DNA from: Polyangium sp. y55x31
GTDB taxonomy: Bacteria; Myxococcota_A; Polyangia; Polyangiales; Polyangiaceae
Direction: 5' to 3'
NCBI RefSeq assembly: GCF_029946505.1
Contig: NZ_JARZHG010000015.1
Span: forward strand, 186,001 to 250,000
Length of the DNA stretch: 64,000 nucleotides
This document shows positions 45,448-52,654 of the stretch, in pieces. A model generated the notes under the pieces. That model had not been told where the DNA came from, searched no databases, and saw only the letters and a list, made by a program, of their open reading frames with translations. Numbering within the stretch: the stretch's first letter is position 1; every line of letters starts with the position of its first letter. Made by a program: the position numbers and the translations under genes.

Positions 45448-46134
45448 ATGTATCGTCTCACGGGTTCGGTCGGCCAGGGCGGGCGCAATGCGCACGACGA
45501 CGTCGTGCTCGTCCAGAAGCAGCTCAACAAGAACGCCCATATCGCCTCCGCGATCGGCACGTTGCCCGAGACCGGGATCATGGACGAGGCGACGCTGCGC
45601 GCGATCCTCTCGTTCCAGCGCTCGGTCGTGCGGCTCGGCTCGCCCGACGGGCGCGTCGATCCCCACGGACGAACCTGGCGCATGCTGCTCGGCGATCAGC
45701 CCCAGGCGACGAACGTGGCGTTCGTGCAGCTCTCGGGGGAAAACGGCAATTTTTATCTGTACGAGCCGCAGGACCGGGTCTGGGGGACGCCCGCGACCAT
45801 TCAATCGATCAAAAACGTCGCCGCGGTGCTCAAGCCGCACGGGTTCGAGATCGGAATCGGGGACATCAGCTTCCAGCAAGGCGGCAAGATGGCGCCCCAC
45901 GGCTCGCACCGGCGCGGCACAGATGTGGACATCCGGCCGGTGCGCGGGGACGGGCGCCGGGCGCCGGTGACGATCACGGATCCGAATTACAACCACGCGC
46001 GGACGAAGCTGCTCGTGGAAGCGCTCCGCGCGGAGCCGAACCTGAAGCTGATCTTGTTCAACGATTCGAAGATGCCCGGCGTGCGCCCCTGGGAAGGGCA
46101 CCACAATCATCTGCACGTGCGTTTCGAGGAGTGA
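45448..46134 (+). CDS. Peptidoglycan-binding plus LAS-type murein endopeptidase
   Basis: A 228-residue enzyme. Residues 1-85 form a PG_binding_1-like domain (DDVVLVQKQLN ... TGIMDEATLRAILSFQ). The C-terminal domain is a LAS-fold zinc peptidase of the MepA/M74 type: GDISFQQGGKMAPHGSHRRG with His154 and Asp161 in H-X6-D spacing, and the second ligand set HHNHLHVRF (His221, His223). It should cleave peptide cross-links in peptidoglycan. There is no signal peptide, which fits T6SS export as a cargo effector rather than a resident periplasmic MepA. It is the last gene of the plus-strand island. Confidence 0.85.
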   Translation: MYRLTGSVGQGGRNAHDDVVLVQKQLNKNAHIASAIGTLPETGIMDEATLRAILSFQRSVVRLGSPDGRVDPHGRTWRMLLGDQPQATNVAFVQLSGENGNFYLYEPQDRVWGTPATIQSIKNVAAVLKPHGFEIGIGDISFQQGGKMAPHGSHRRGTDVDIRPVRGDGRRAPVTITDPNYNHARTKLLVEALRAEPNLKLILFNDSKMPGVRPWEGHHNHLHVRFEE

Positions 46135-46149
46135 GGAGCCCCCTCCCGC

Positions 46150-46479
46150 TCAGGAGCATCCGAACTCGCCCGTGCAGCACTTGAATTCCAGGGGGCCGTA
46201 GTCGGGCACCCCTTCCCGGCAGAGAGCCTGATAGATCGGTGTCAGGGGGCTCTCGCACAGGTACGCACTACCCGAATACACTTTTCCGGCGACCGTCGTG
46301 GTGCACACGCGAAGCTCCGGGATCATGGCGCATTGCAGGCGGTTCCTTTCGTCCTCTGCCGCAAGCTTTCCCGCCTCTGCACAATAGGAAGACGCCTCTG
46401 CGGCGGAGGCCCCTCCGAACGAGAGGAGGATCCCGCCCATCCCCACGAGGATCAGCCATGTCGAGGCCCACGACTTCAT
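46150..46479 (-). CDS. Small secreted Cys-containing protein
   Basis: A 109-residue exported protein with a Sec signal peptide (WLILVGMGGILLSFGGASAAEA) and eight Cys in the mature part, including FKCCTGEFGC at the end. No known family. ATG 46479 is chosen because the signal peptide starts there and AAGAGAG lies upstream; the frame upstream of it is unlikely coding. It is convergent with the murein endopeptidase (15 nt between ends) and divergent from the META protein. Its periplasmic location would suit an immunity protein for that enzyme, but this is only a guess by position. Confidence 0.65.
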   Translation of the reverse strand: MKSWASTWLILVGMGGILLSFGGASAAEASSYCAEAGKLAAEDERNRLQCAMIPELRVCTTTVAGKVYSGSAYLCESPLTPIYQALCREGVPDYGPLEFKCCTGEFGCS

Positions 46480-46665
46480 ATACGCTCTCTTTCCTGTCCA
46501 GCCGCCTTGCGTGGTGACCGCAGCATCGGACGTGCCGCGCGGCGTGGTCCTCGGCCGGCTCGCCCGTTCGCGCAAGGGCAGGGATTGCACATCGGCGACG
46601 CGAATCGGGGCAGGATCGCTCGGGGCGCAAGCATTGCTCTGCTCCGAGGTCCTGGGAGGTACACC

Positions 46666-47088
46666 ATGGGTTACGTTTTGCGATCCCTGTTCGTGATGCT
46701 GCCCGTCCTGTCGATGGCCGCCCCTGCGGCGGCGAATGAGGCGAACATCCTGGCGAATACGCAATGGGAGCTCGAATCCATCGTCGAGGGAAGGACGATG
46801 TGGGAGCCCTCCGGGAGGAACGACGTCACGCTCCAGTTCCAGGCGGACGGGAAGGCGAATGGCAAAGCCCCCTGCAACTGGTACTTCGCCTCCTACAAGG
46901 TCGAGGGTGACAGGCTCTCGATGTCCACCATCGGGAGCACGAGGATGTTTTGCGAGGGCGTGATGGAACAGGAGAGCCGGTACCTCGGCGCCCTGGAGCA
47001 GGCCAACACCTTCGAGATCAGGGGGGATGAACTGAGAATCAGGTACGGCAATGGGCGGGGCACGCTCATCTTCGAGAGAGAGGACTGA
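46666..47088 (+). CDS. META-domain (HslJ-like) secreted protein
   Basis: A 140-residue protein with a signal peptide (LFVMLPVLSMAAPAAA) and a META domain: NTQWELESI at the start, then APCNWYFASYKVEGDRLSM and STRMFCEGVMEQE, ending with LRIRYGNGRGTLIFERE. META/HslJ domains occur in heat-inducible or envelope proteins of unclear function. ATG 46666 follows GGGAGG by 6 nt. Convergent with the DUF2169 gene (16 nt between ends). Confidence 0.85.
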   Translation: MGYVLRSLFVMLPVLSMAAPAAANEANILANTQWELESIVEGRTMWEPSGRNDVTLQFQADGKANGKAPCNWYFASYKVEGDRLSMSTIGSTRMFCEGVMEQESRYLGALEQANTFEIRGDELRIRYGNGRGTLIFERED

Positions 47089-47104
47089 GCGAGACCCGCC
47101 AGCG

Positions 47105-49735
47105 TCAGCGGCGATCGACGGGCGATTGCACCCGGCCGATGGCGAGCGCCTTGAGCGCGGCCGCGTGCGGCTCGTACTGGTCTTCCTGGAAGTAAAGCTC
47201 GACCAGCAGGCGCGCGCGGAACTTCTGGAAGAGGGGGAGCTTTCTGGCGATGTCCTCGGGGAGGTAGACGGGCGCGGGGCGCGCGCCGGTGCCGGTGGTC
47301 GTGTGCAGGTGCGCGCGGATCGCGTTCATGCCGAGGACCTGGCGCTTCTGGTAATGGCGGCCCTCGACGAGCGCGCGCTCCATTTGCTGTTCGAGCGCAT
47401 CGGGGCCGAGGGCGCGGCGGCCGCGCTGGTACGCCTCGCGAATCCGCGTGGTGTATCCCTCGACGATCGGCGCGGGGCAGAGTTGATCGGGTGTCCCCAA
47501 AAATTCGCGGGCCTCGCGCAGCGCGGTCTTGAGCCCCTCGTCGGTGCCCGCGATCGGCGTCGCCACGGCCACGGCGGCTTCGAGCGTCTTGCGTTCGTCG
47601 AAGGGGAACGAGAGCTCGCCGGCGAGCAGGAGCAAGGACGGGACGAACTTGTTGCCCGGACGAACGGCCGCGCCGAGCTCCGCTTCGAGCTGATCGACGT
47701 CCTGCGAGGCGCCGCGGGAGAGGATCTCGAAGATGTCGCGCGTGTCCTCGATCTCGATCGGGTCCTTCGTGGGGGCCGGGTCGTTGAGCGTCTCGTCGGC
47801 GGGTTTGTCCTCCATTTCGTCGAGGATGGCGCGCCAGACGGGGACGCGGCAAATGCGCGCGACGCTCTCGGGGTTGTACCAGATCAAATGGAGGACGTCG
47901 CGCGCGTCGAGCCGGCCCGAGGGGCGGACGCCCACGCCGAAGGCGGTGGGCGAGATGCGGCCATCGTCGCGTTTGCCCGCGGCGACGCCCGCATTCGAGG
48001 GGCCCGCGGCGGCATTGGAGGCGCCGAGGACGCCGGCCGTCGCGTCCTGCGGGGCGGCCTGCGCGGCGGCGGAGGCGGCGGCGACGACGACCTGCCCGAT
48101 GGATTGCCCGGCCGGGGCGTCGCCGCGGCTGATGCCCGCGCCCCAGACGTTGTCATCGGCGGGCCGTGGAGCGCCGCCCGGCTGCGATTGACGCGGGACG
48201 GGCGGCGGCGGCTGCACGGGCGCGGGCGGCGGCGGCGAAACGACGGGCGACGGCGGAACCACGGGCGGCGGGGGCGCCGCGGGAGGCTGGCCCGGCATGG
48301 AAGCCGATTTCCAGGACGGCGACGAGCCACGCGCCGGAGGCGGCACAGGCGGCGCGGCAGGCGTCTGCGCTGCGGCAGGTGCGGCAGGCGCGGCAGGCGC
48401 GGCAGGCGTGGGGGCGGCGGTGGGCCAGGGATTCGCGCTTTGGGTTGGCTTGGCGAACGGGAGCCCGCCCGAGACCGTGGTTCGCTCGTCCCAGATCGCC
48501 CGCGCCTGCGCCGGCGGCGCGTTCGGGGCGGCGAACGGCAGGCCGCCCGATTGCGTCGTGCGTTCGTCGACGATGTTGTGCCCGGTCGCGGCTTTGACGA
48601 ACGGGAGCGCGCCTTTCGCGCGCAACGGATCGTTCGGAATGACGGTTTCGATACCCTCGTCGTCGGGCGCGATCATCGTCATCGTGGCAGCGCGCGGCTT
48701 GGGCGGCGGAGGAATGGCGGGATCCGGCGTGACCGGCCTGCCGGGGACGGCCGGCGCGACGGCGACGACGGTCGTGGCCTCTTCGAGCGTGACCACGATA
48801 CGGCCCGGCTCTTCGAGGCGTTCGAGCTGAATGCGACCGCGGAACGTGAGCGTCGCGAGCTGGCGATCGGTATCGATCCAGAGCGTATCGCAAAGCAAGG
48901 AAAGGACGTGCGAGCCGCCCCGGCCTTCGAGCACGGCGCGCGGACGCAGGCCCGGCAGGTTCGTCACGAGGCGAGGGATCTGCGGGTGCATGTTTTCGAG
49001 GACGATACGCGCGTCCTCGGCGAGCTCGCCGATCTGCTGGTCGCCGGGCGCGACATTAAAAAACGAACGATCGAGGTCCTCGGGCAAAGGAGCCGCGATG
49101 AGGGAATGCGGGGTGAAGGTCGCCGCATAACGGCCGAGCTTTCCGCGGCGGAGCGGCCAGGCAGGCGCGATCGGGCCGAAGCCGACGGGCGCAATGACGG
49201 TGCCCGGGGAGCTGACGAGCAGGCCGGGGGGCTGGAGGTTCGGCAGCTTCGTGCGGCCGAAGGAGTCGCGCACGTCGGTCCGGACGCCGACGGGGTTCGT
49301 GGAGTCGGCCCCGCCCGCGGCGCGCTCGTACGCGAGGGACATGCGTGAAAAACGCGGGCCCTCGACGAGGGCGCCGTCGGCGGTGAAGGTGCGGTCCTGG
49401 TGGACCTCGATCGATTTGTCGAGGTCGCCGACGATGAGGCGCGCGAAGAGCGAACGGACGGGCTGGCCTTGCGGCGCGAACGCGGATCCGACGAGCGTGA
49501 CGTCGACGCGGGGCTTGAGGGGGGTGAGGTCGCTGGCCGCGAAGAGGCTGCGGGCTTCGTCGTCGTCCCAGTGGGAGTCCTCCTCGTGCACCGGCTCCTG
49601 GGCCGCAGCGAGGGGCGACTTTCCGGGCTGGATCTGGCACGTCGCCTTGGCGACGAACGTGAGGGTCCAGGCGCCGGGTCCGGACTGCCAGATCATCGAG
49701 GCGACCGGCAGCGGGGAGAGGGAAACGACCTCCAT
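47105..49735 (-). CDS. DUF2169 protein, T6SS-associated
   Basis: An 876-residue protein. The N-terminal 320 residues are DUF2169 (PLPVASMIWQSGPGAWTLTFVAKATC, seen as SMIWQSGPGAWTL; VGFGPIAPAWPLR; DLDRSFFNVAP; TLWIDTDRQLATLTFRG), a domain found in T6SS effector clusters and thought to act in effector handling. A Pro/Ala-rich middle (about 350-620) contains repeated ERTT.SGGLPFA and LPF.K modules, and the last 200 residues form a helical domain of unknown type (WYNPESVARICRVPVWRAI, then FLGTPDQLCPAPIVEGY). Two Met codons (49735, 49753) compete and neither has a clear ribosome site. Opposite strand to the vgrG run. Confidence 0.83.
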   Translation of the reverse strand: MEVVSLSPLPVASMIWQSGPGAWTLTFVAKATCQIQPGKSPLAAAQEPVHEEDSHWDDDEARSLFAASDLTPLKPRVDVTLVGSAFAPQGQPVRSLFARLIVGDLDKSIEVHQDRTFTADGALVEGPRFSRMSLAYERAAGGADSTNPVGVRTDVRDSFGRTKLPNLQPPGLLVSSPGTVIAPVGFGPIAPAWPLRRGKLGRYAATFTPHSLIAAPLPEDLDRSFFNVAPGDQQIGELAEDARIVLENMHPQIPRLVTNLPGLRPRAVLEGRGGSHVLSLLCDTLWIDTDRQLATLTFRGRIQLERLEEPGRIVVTLEEATTVVAVAPAVPGRPVTPDPAIPPPPKPRAATMTMIAPDDEGIETVIPNDPLRAKGALPFVKAATGHNIVDERTTQSGGLPFAAPNAPPAQARAIWDERTTVSGGLPFAKPTQSANPWPTAAPTPAAPAAPAAPAAAQTPAAPPVPPPARGSSPSWKSASMPGQPPAAPPPPVVPPSPVVSPPPPAPVQPPPPVPRQSQPGGAPRPADDNVWGAGISRGDAPAGQSIGQVVVAAASAAAQAAPQDATAGVLGASNAAAGPSNAGVAAGKRDDGRISPTAFGVGVRPSGRLDARDVLHLIWYNPESVARICRVPVWRAILDEMEDKPADETLNDPAPTKDPIEIEDTRDIFEILSRGASQDVDQLEAELGAAVRPGNKFVPSLLLLAGELSFPFDERKTLEAAVAVATPIAGTDEGLKTALREAREFLGTPDQLCPAPIVEGYTTRIREAYQRGRRALGPDALEQQMERALVEGRHYQKRQVLGMNAIRAHLHTTTGTGARPAPVYLPEDIARKLPLFQKFRARLLVELYFQEDQYEPHAAALKALAIGRVQSPVDRR

Positions 49736-49773
49736 TCGGGGAGGGTAAACCATCGGGCGCGCGGCTTACCAGG

Positions 49774-50589
49774 TCATTGCATCGAAGCGCCGCCGTTCGG
49801 ATCGGGCGGGAGCGGCGGGCGGCGCGCGAGGAGATCGAGGGCGGCGGAGCGAAGGACGCCGGGGACCTGGGTCGCCTCGGCGACTTCGACGAGCTCGTGG
49901 CGGAGGAGCTGCGAGAGGACGGGGACGGAGAGCTCGGCCGGCGTGCCGGGGTTCAAGACGAAGGCCATGCGGACGCGGGCGCGAGCCATCCAGCGGGCGG
50001 AGCGAGCGACCTCGGAGGCGATTTCGGGCTTTTGCGGGCGCTTGGCGGCGATTCGGACGACGTCGTCCTCGGTGAGGCGCGGATTGGCGAGGAGGTTTTC
50101 GATGACGCGGGGATGCGGGTCGGCGAGGAGTTTGTCGAGGATCGCGCGGGAAGGCCTGCGCGCGAGGGCGCGGCGTTCGCCGAGGGAGAGGGGCCTGCCG
50201 CCGGGTTCGAGGGCGATGCCGCGGTGTTCGATGGGCGAGGTGGGGTGAGGTTCGGCCTGTTTGTTTTTGCGGCGGAGGAGGCGGGCGAGGGCGAGGAGGG
50301 AGGCGTCCTTGGCGACGAGGCGGAGGGCGCTGATGAAGGCGGCGTGGACGGGGTCGCCGAGGAGCGGGAGCAGGGCGGCGATGACTTCGCGGGCGGCCGG
50401 GTCGGTTTGTTCGGCGCGGGAGGCGATGTCGTCGAGGGCGCGGGCGGCGGTGGGGGCGCCGGCGGCTTCGAGGCTGCGCAGGACGAGGGCAGAGCGCATG
50501 GCGAGGTCGGCGAGCGCGGGGACGACCTTGCAGAGGCGCGCGGCGAGGAGGGCGGAGGGGTCGTCGGGGGCGGGGGGAGCGGGGTTCAA
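49774..50589 (-). CDS. LRV/HEAT-like repeat protein near the T6SS island
   Basis: About 271 residues if started at TTG 50589, or about 241 if at ATG 50499; neither start has a good ribosome site, and the frame is open to 50772. The body is all helical with leucine-rich-variant style units: ARRPSRAILDKLLADPHPRVIENLLANP, seen as LLADPHPRVIENLLA and RLTEDDVVRIAAKRP, followed by ARWMARARVRMAFVLNPGTP. Such proteins accompany DUF2169 genes in myxobacterial genomes. It is 38 nt upstream of the DUF2169 gene on the same strand, so the two are likely one unit. Role unknown. Confidence 0.68.
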   Translation of the reverse strand: MNPAPPAPDDPSALLAARLCKVVPALADLAMRSALVLRSLEAAGAPTAARALDDIASRAEQTDPAAREVIAALLPLLGDPVHAAFISALRLVAKDASLLALARLLRRKNKQAEPHPTSPIEHRGIALEPGGRPLSLGERRALARRPSRAILDKLLADPHPRVIENLLANPRLTEDDVVRIAAKRPQKPEIASEVARSARWMARARVRMAFVLNPGTPAELSVPVLSQLLRHELVEVAEATQVPGVLRSAALDLLARRPPLPPDPNGGASMQ

Positions 50590-50662
50590 GGGGAAGGTGG
50601 GAGCGTAGCAGGGAACGGGGGGCGGCGGCGCCGCCCGACCCGAGCGCTCCCCCCGTGCGGCG

Positions 50663-52183
50663 TCAGGGTACGAGGATGTTCGACAGGACATCCGCCCGCG
50701 CGGCTCCTGCGGCCGAGCGGTGCGGGTGCGTCGTGATGTCGACCTCCGACGCATGGGCCTGGACACGGACATAAAAGGCGCTCACGCCATCGAGGATGCG
50801 CGGCGGGAGCTCGAGCTGCGTGTCTTTCGTGTGCAGCAGCGCGACAAACGTCCCGAACGAGTCCCCGCTGGGCTTCAAGATCTCGACCGTGTAGTGCGTC
50901 GCCTTCCCGACGGCCGGCGCCGTCCAGCTCAAGCGTGGTGTCCGCGTGACGCCCGTCTGGTCGCTGAACGCGCTTTTCCCGTTGACCTCGAGGTTCTGGA
51001 CCGGGCTCAAAGGCGGCTCGATGGGCTGCGGGCCGACGCTCGCGACATCACGGTCGAAGCTGATGACACCGAAGTCGCTCCACGGGGTCGCCCCGCCGGG
51101 CGCGGTATAGTCCACCCGGACGAAGTGGAGGACGTACACAAAGCTCCCCCAGGCCGCGGGGTACGGGTTTCCATACGGGATCGTGCCCAGATTCATATCG
51201 GCGGATCCGGGAGCGATGCCGAGGGTGAGGAGCGTCGCGAAAGCGCCGACGGGGGCGTACTTGTTGCCGGGCCGCGTGCGAATCTCGACGAAGGTCCCTT
51301 GGTCGACGGCCTTTGAGTTCACCGCGGCGACCTGGCTCTTGAATTTCGTCGTGGGGACATCGAGCGAGACGCTCAAGTTCGACGGGACGCTGGTGAACGC
51401 GCCGCTCTTCGAGACGGTGCTCCCGTCGGTCTGCGTGATGTCGTCGAAGCTCGCGAATCGCGTGACGATGGCGTAAGGCACGCCGGAAGCGCTCGTCTGC
51501 TGCGAGAGCTGGGAGACCGTAAGGACATCCCCCTTGCTCGCGTCGATGAGGCTGCCCCAGGGGAGGCCCGACCAGTTCACGGTGAACCTGTCGAGCTTGG
51601 TGTCGCCGACCGCGGGCCAGTTCTCGGCGGCGCCCGAGCCCGAGCCGAACATCCTCTGCCCTGCGCCGCTGCTCGGGACGAACAACTGGATGTCATCACG
51701 GGCCTGCCAAGGAGCGAGGTTCGTGATGTCCAGAACGAGCTTGGTCGGATCGACCGTCGCGCGCGGCGCGTCCTTGCGCCCACCGATTGCGACGCCGAGG
51801 TCGACGACCCTGGCCGAGGTGTAGACGTATTCGAACTCGCCCACGCGGAGGACATAAGGGCCCTCGGGGACGCCGGGGATGACGACGGAGCCATCCGCCT
51901 TGGCCGTGCCTTCGATGGTCTGCCATTGCCCGCCGCCCGTGGGGACGAGGGCCTCGATGCGGGTTTTGCCGAGGTCCTGCGGGGCCTCGACGGTGGCGTT
52001 TTCTTGGATCCAGAGGTCGATCTCGCGGACGGTCACGGCGCCGTGCTCGCCGCCGCTCTCCGAGGGGCTCGGAGGCTTCGACGATGGCGGGCCGCCCGTG
52101 CCTTCGCCCTTGCCGCCGCAAGCAGGGAAGAAAGCGAGAGCAAGAAGGGTCGCGGCATGTGCTACGTGGGTACGTCGGATCAT
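50663..52183 (-). CDS. Lipoprotein with carboxypeptidase-regulatory-like and Fn3-like domains
   Basis: A 506-residue surface lipoprotein: signal peptide ending FFPAC (Cys22), Gly/Ser linker, then a beta-sandwich with GSVVIPGVPEGPYVLRVGEFEYVY (seen as VVIPGVPEGPYVLRV) typical of carboxypeptidase-regulatory-like domains, a long beta-rich middle and a C-terminal fibronectin-III-like domain (TPRLSWTAPAVGKATHYTVEI, here TPRLSWTAPAV and THYTVEILKP). ATG 52183 lies 6 nt after GGGAGG; the adjacent ATG 52186 is an alternative. The frame is open upstream through the minisatellite but that part is not a signal peptide. Function unknown. Confidence 0.78.
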   Translation of the reverse strand: MIRRTHVAHAATLLALAFFPACGGKGEGTGGPPSSKPPSPSESGGEHGAVTVREIDLWIQENATVEAPQDLGKTRIEALVPTGGGQWQTIEGTAKADGSVVIPGVPEGPYVLRVGEFEYVYTSARVVDLGVAIGGRKDAPRATVDPTKLVLDITNLAPWQARDDIQLFVPSSGAGQRMFGSGSGAAENWPAVGDTKLDRFTVNWSGLPWGSLIDASKGDVLTVSQLSQQTSASGVPYAIVTRFASFDDITQTDGSTVSKSGAFTSVPSNLSVSLDVPTTKFKSQVAAVNSKAVDQGTFVEIRTRPGNKYAPVGAFATLLTLGIAPGSADMNLGTIPYGNPYPAAWGSFVYVLHFVRVDYTAPGGATPWSDFGVISFDRDVASVGPQPIEPPLSPVQNLEVNGKSAFSDQTGVTRTPRLSWTAPAVGKATHYTVEILKPSGDSFGTFVALLHTKDTQLELPPRILDGVSAFYVRVQAHASEVDITTHPHRSAAGAARADVLSNILVP

Positions 52184-52279
52184 CATTCCCCTCCCGAATC
52201 CGGCCATCCGCAGGGGCCATGCCACGGCGGCGGGTCGTCCCGGATGCTCGAGTGGATAGGCCGGGCTTTCCTGCCCGCG

Positions 52280-52638
52280 GCGTTCCGTCATGCCGTGCAC
52301 GGCTTCAGGCATGCCGCGCGCGGCTACAGGGATGCCGACCGCGGCGTCCGTCATGCCGTGCACGGCTTCAGGCATGCCGCCCGCGGCTACAGGGATGCCG
52401 ACCGCGGCTTCCGCGATGCCGTCCGCGGCTTCCGCGATGCCGTCCGCGGGGTCCATCCATGCCGCGCACGGCTTCAGGCATGCCGCCCGCGGCTACAGGG
52501 ATGCCGTCCGCGGCTTCCGCGATGTCGCCCGCGGCTTCCGCGATGCCGTCCGCGGGGTCCATCCATGCCGCGCACGGCTTCAGGGACGCCGCCCGCGGCT
52601 TCAGGGATGCCGCGCGCGGCTTCAGGGATGCCGCGCGC
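52280..52638. repeat. 21-bp minisatellite, about 17 units
   Basis: About 17 tandem units with the pattern GGCTTC(A/C)GG(C/G)ATGCCG(N)(N)CGC: most 21 bp, two 22 bp (52448-52469 and 52554-52575). Units fall in types (GGCTTCAGGC.., GGCTACAGGG.., GGCTTCCGCG.., GGGGTCCATCC..) and the block 52364-52469 is repeated nearly exactly at 52470-52575, so a five-unit, 106-bp higher-order repeat exists. It fills most of the gap between the propeller gene end (52655) and the lipoprotein start (52183). Many units contain the palindrome GGCATGCC or CATGCCG. Confidence 0.95.
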
Positions 52639-52654
52639 CCAGCTTCATCGAAGC

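Noticed and set aside
52184-52456. Extension of the Fn3 lipoprotein into heptapeptide repeats encoded by the minisatellite.
   Set aside because: The signal peptide and GGGAGGGG ribosome site begin at 52183, and the 22-bp units elsewhere break the frame.
52280-52638. CRISPR array.
   Set aside because: Units abut directly with no unique spacers and no cas genes are near; this is a minisatellite.
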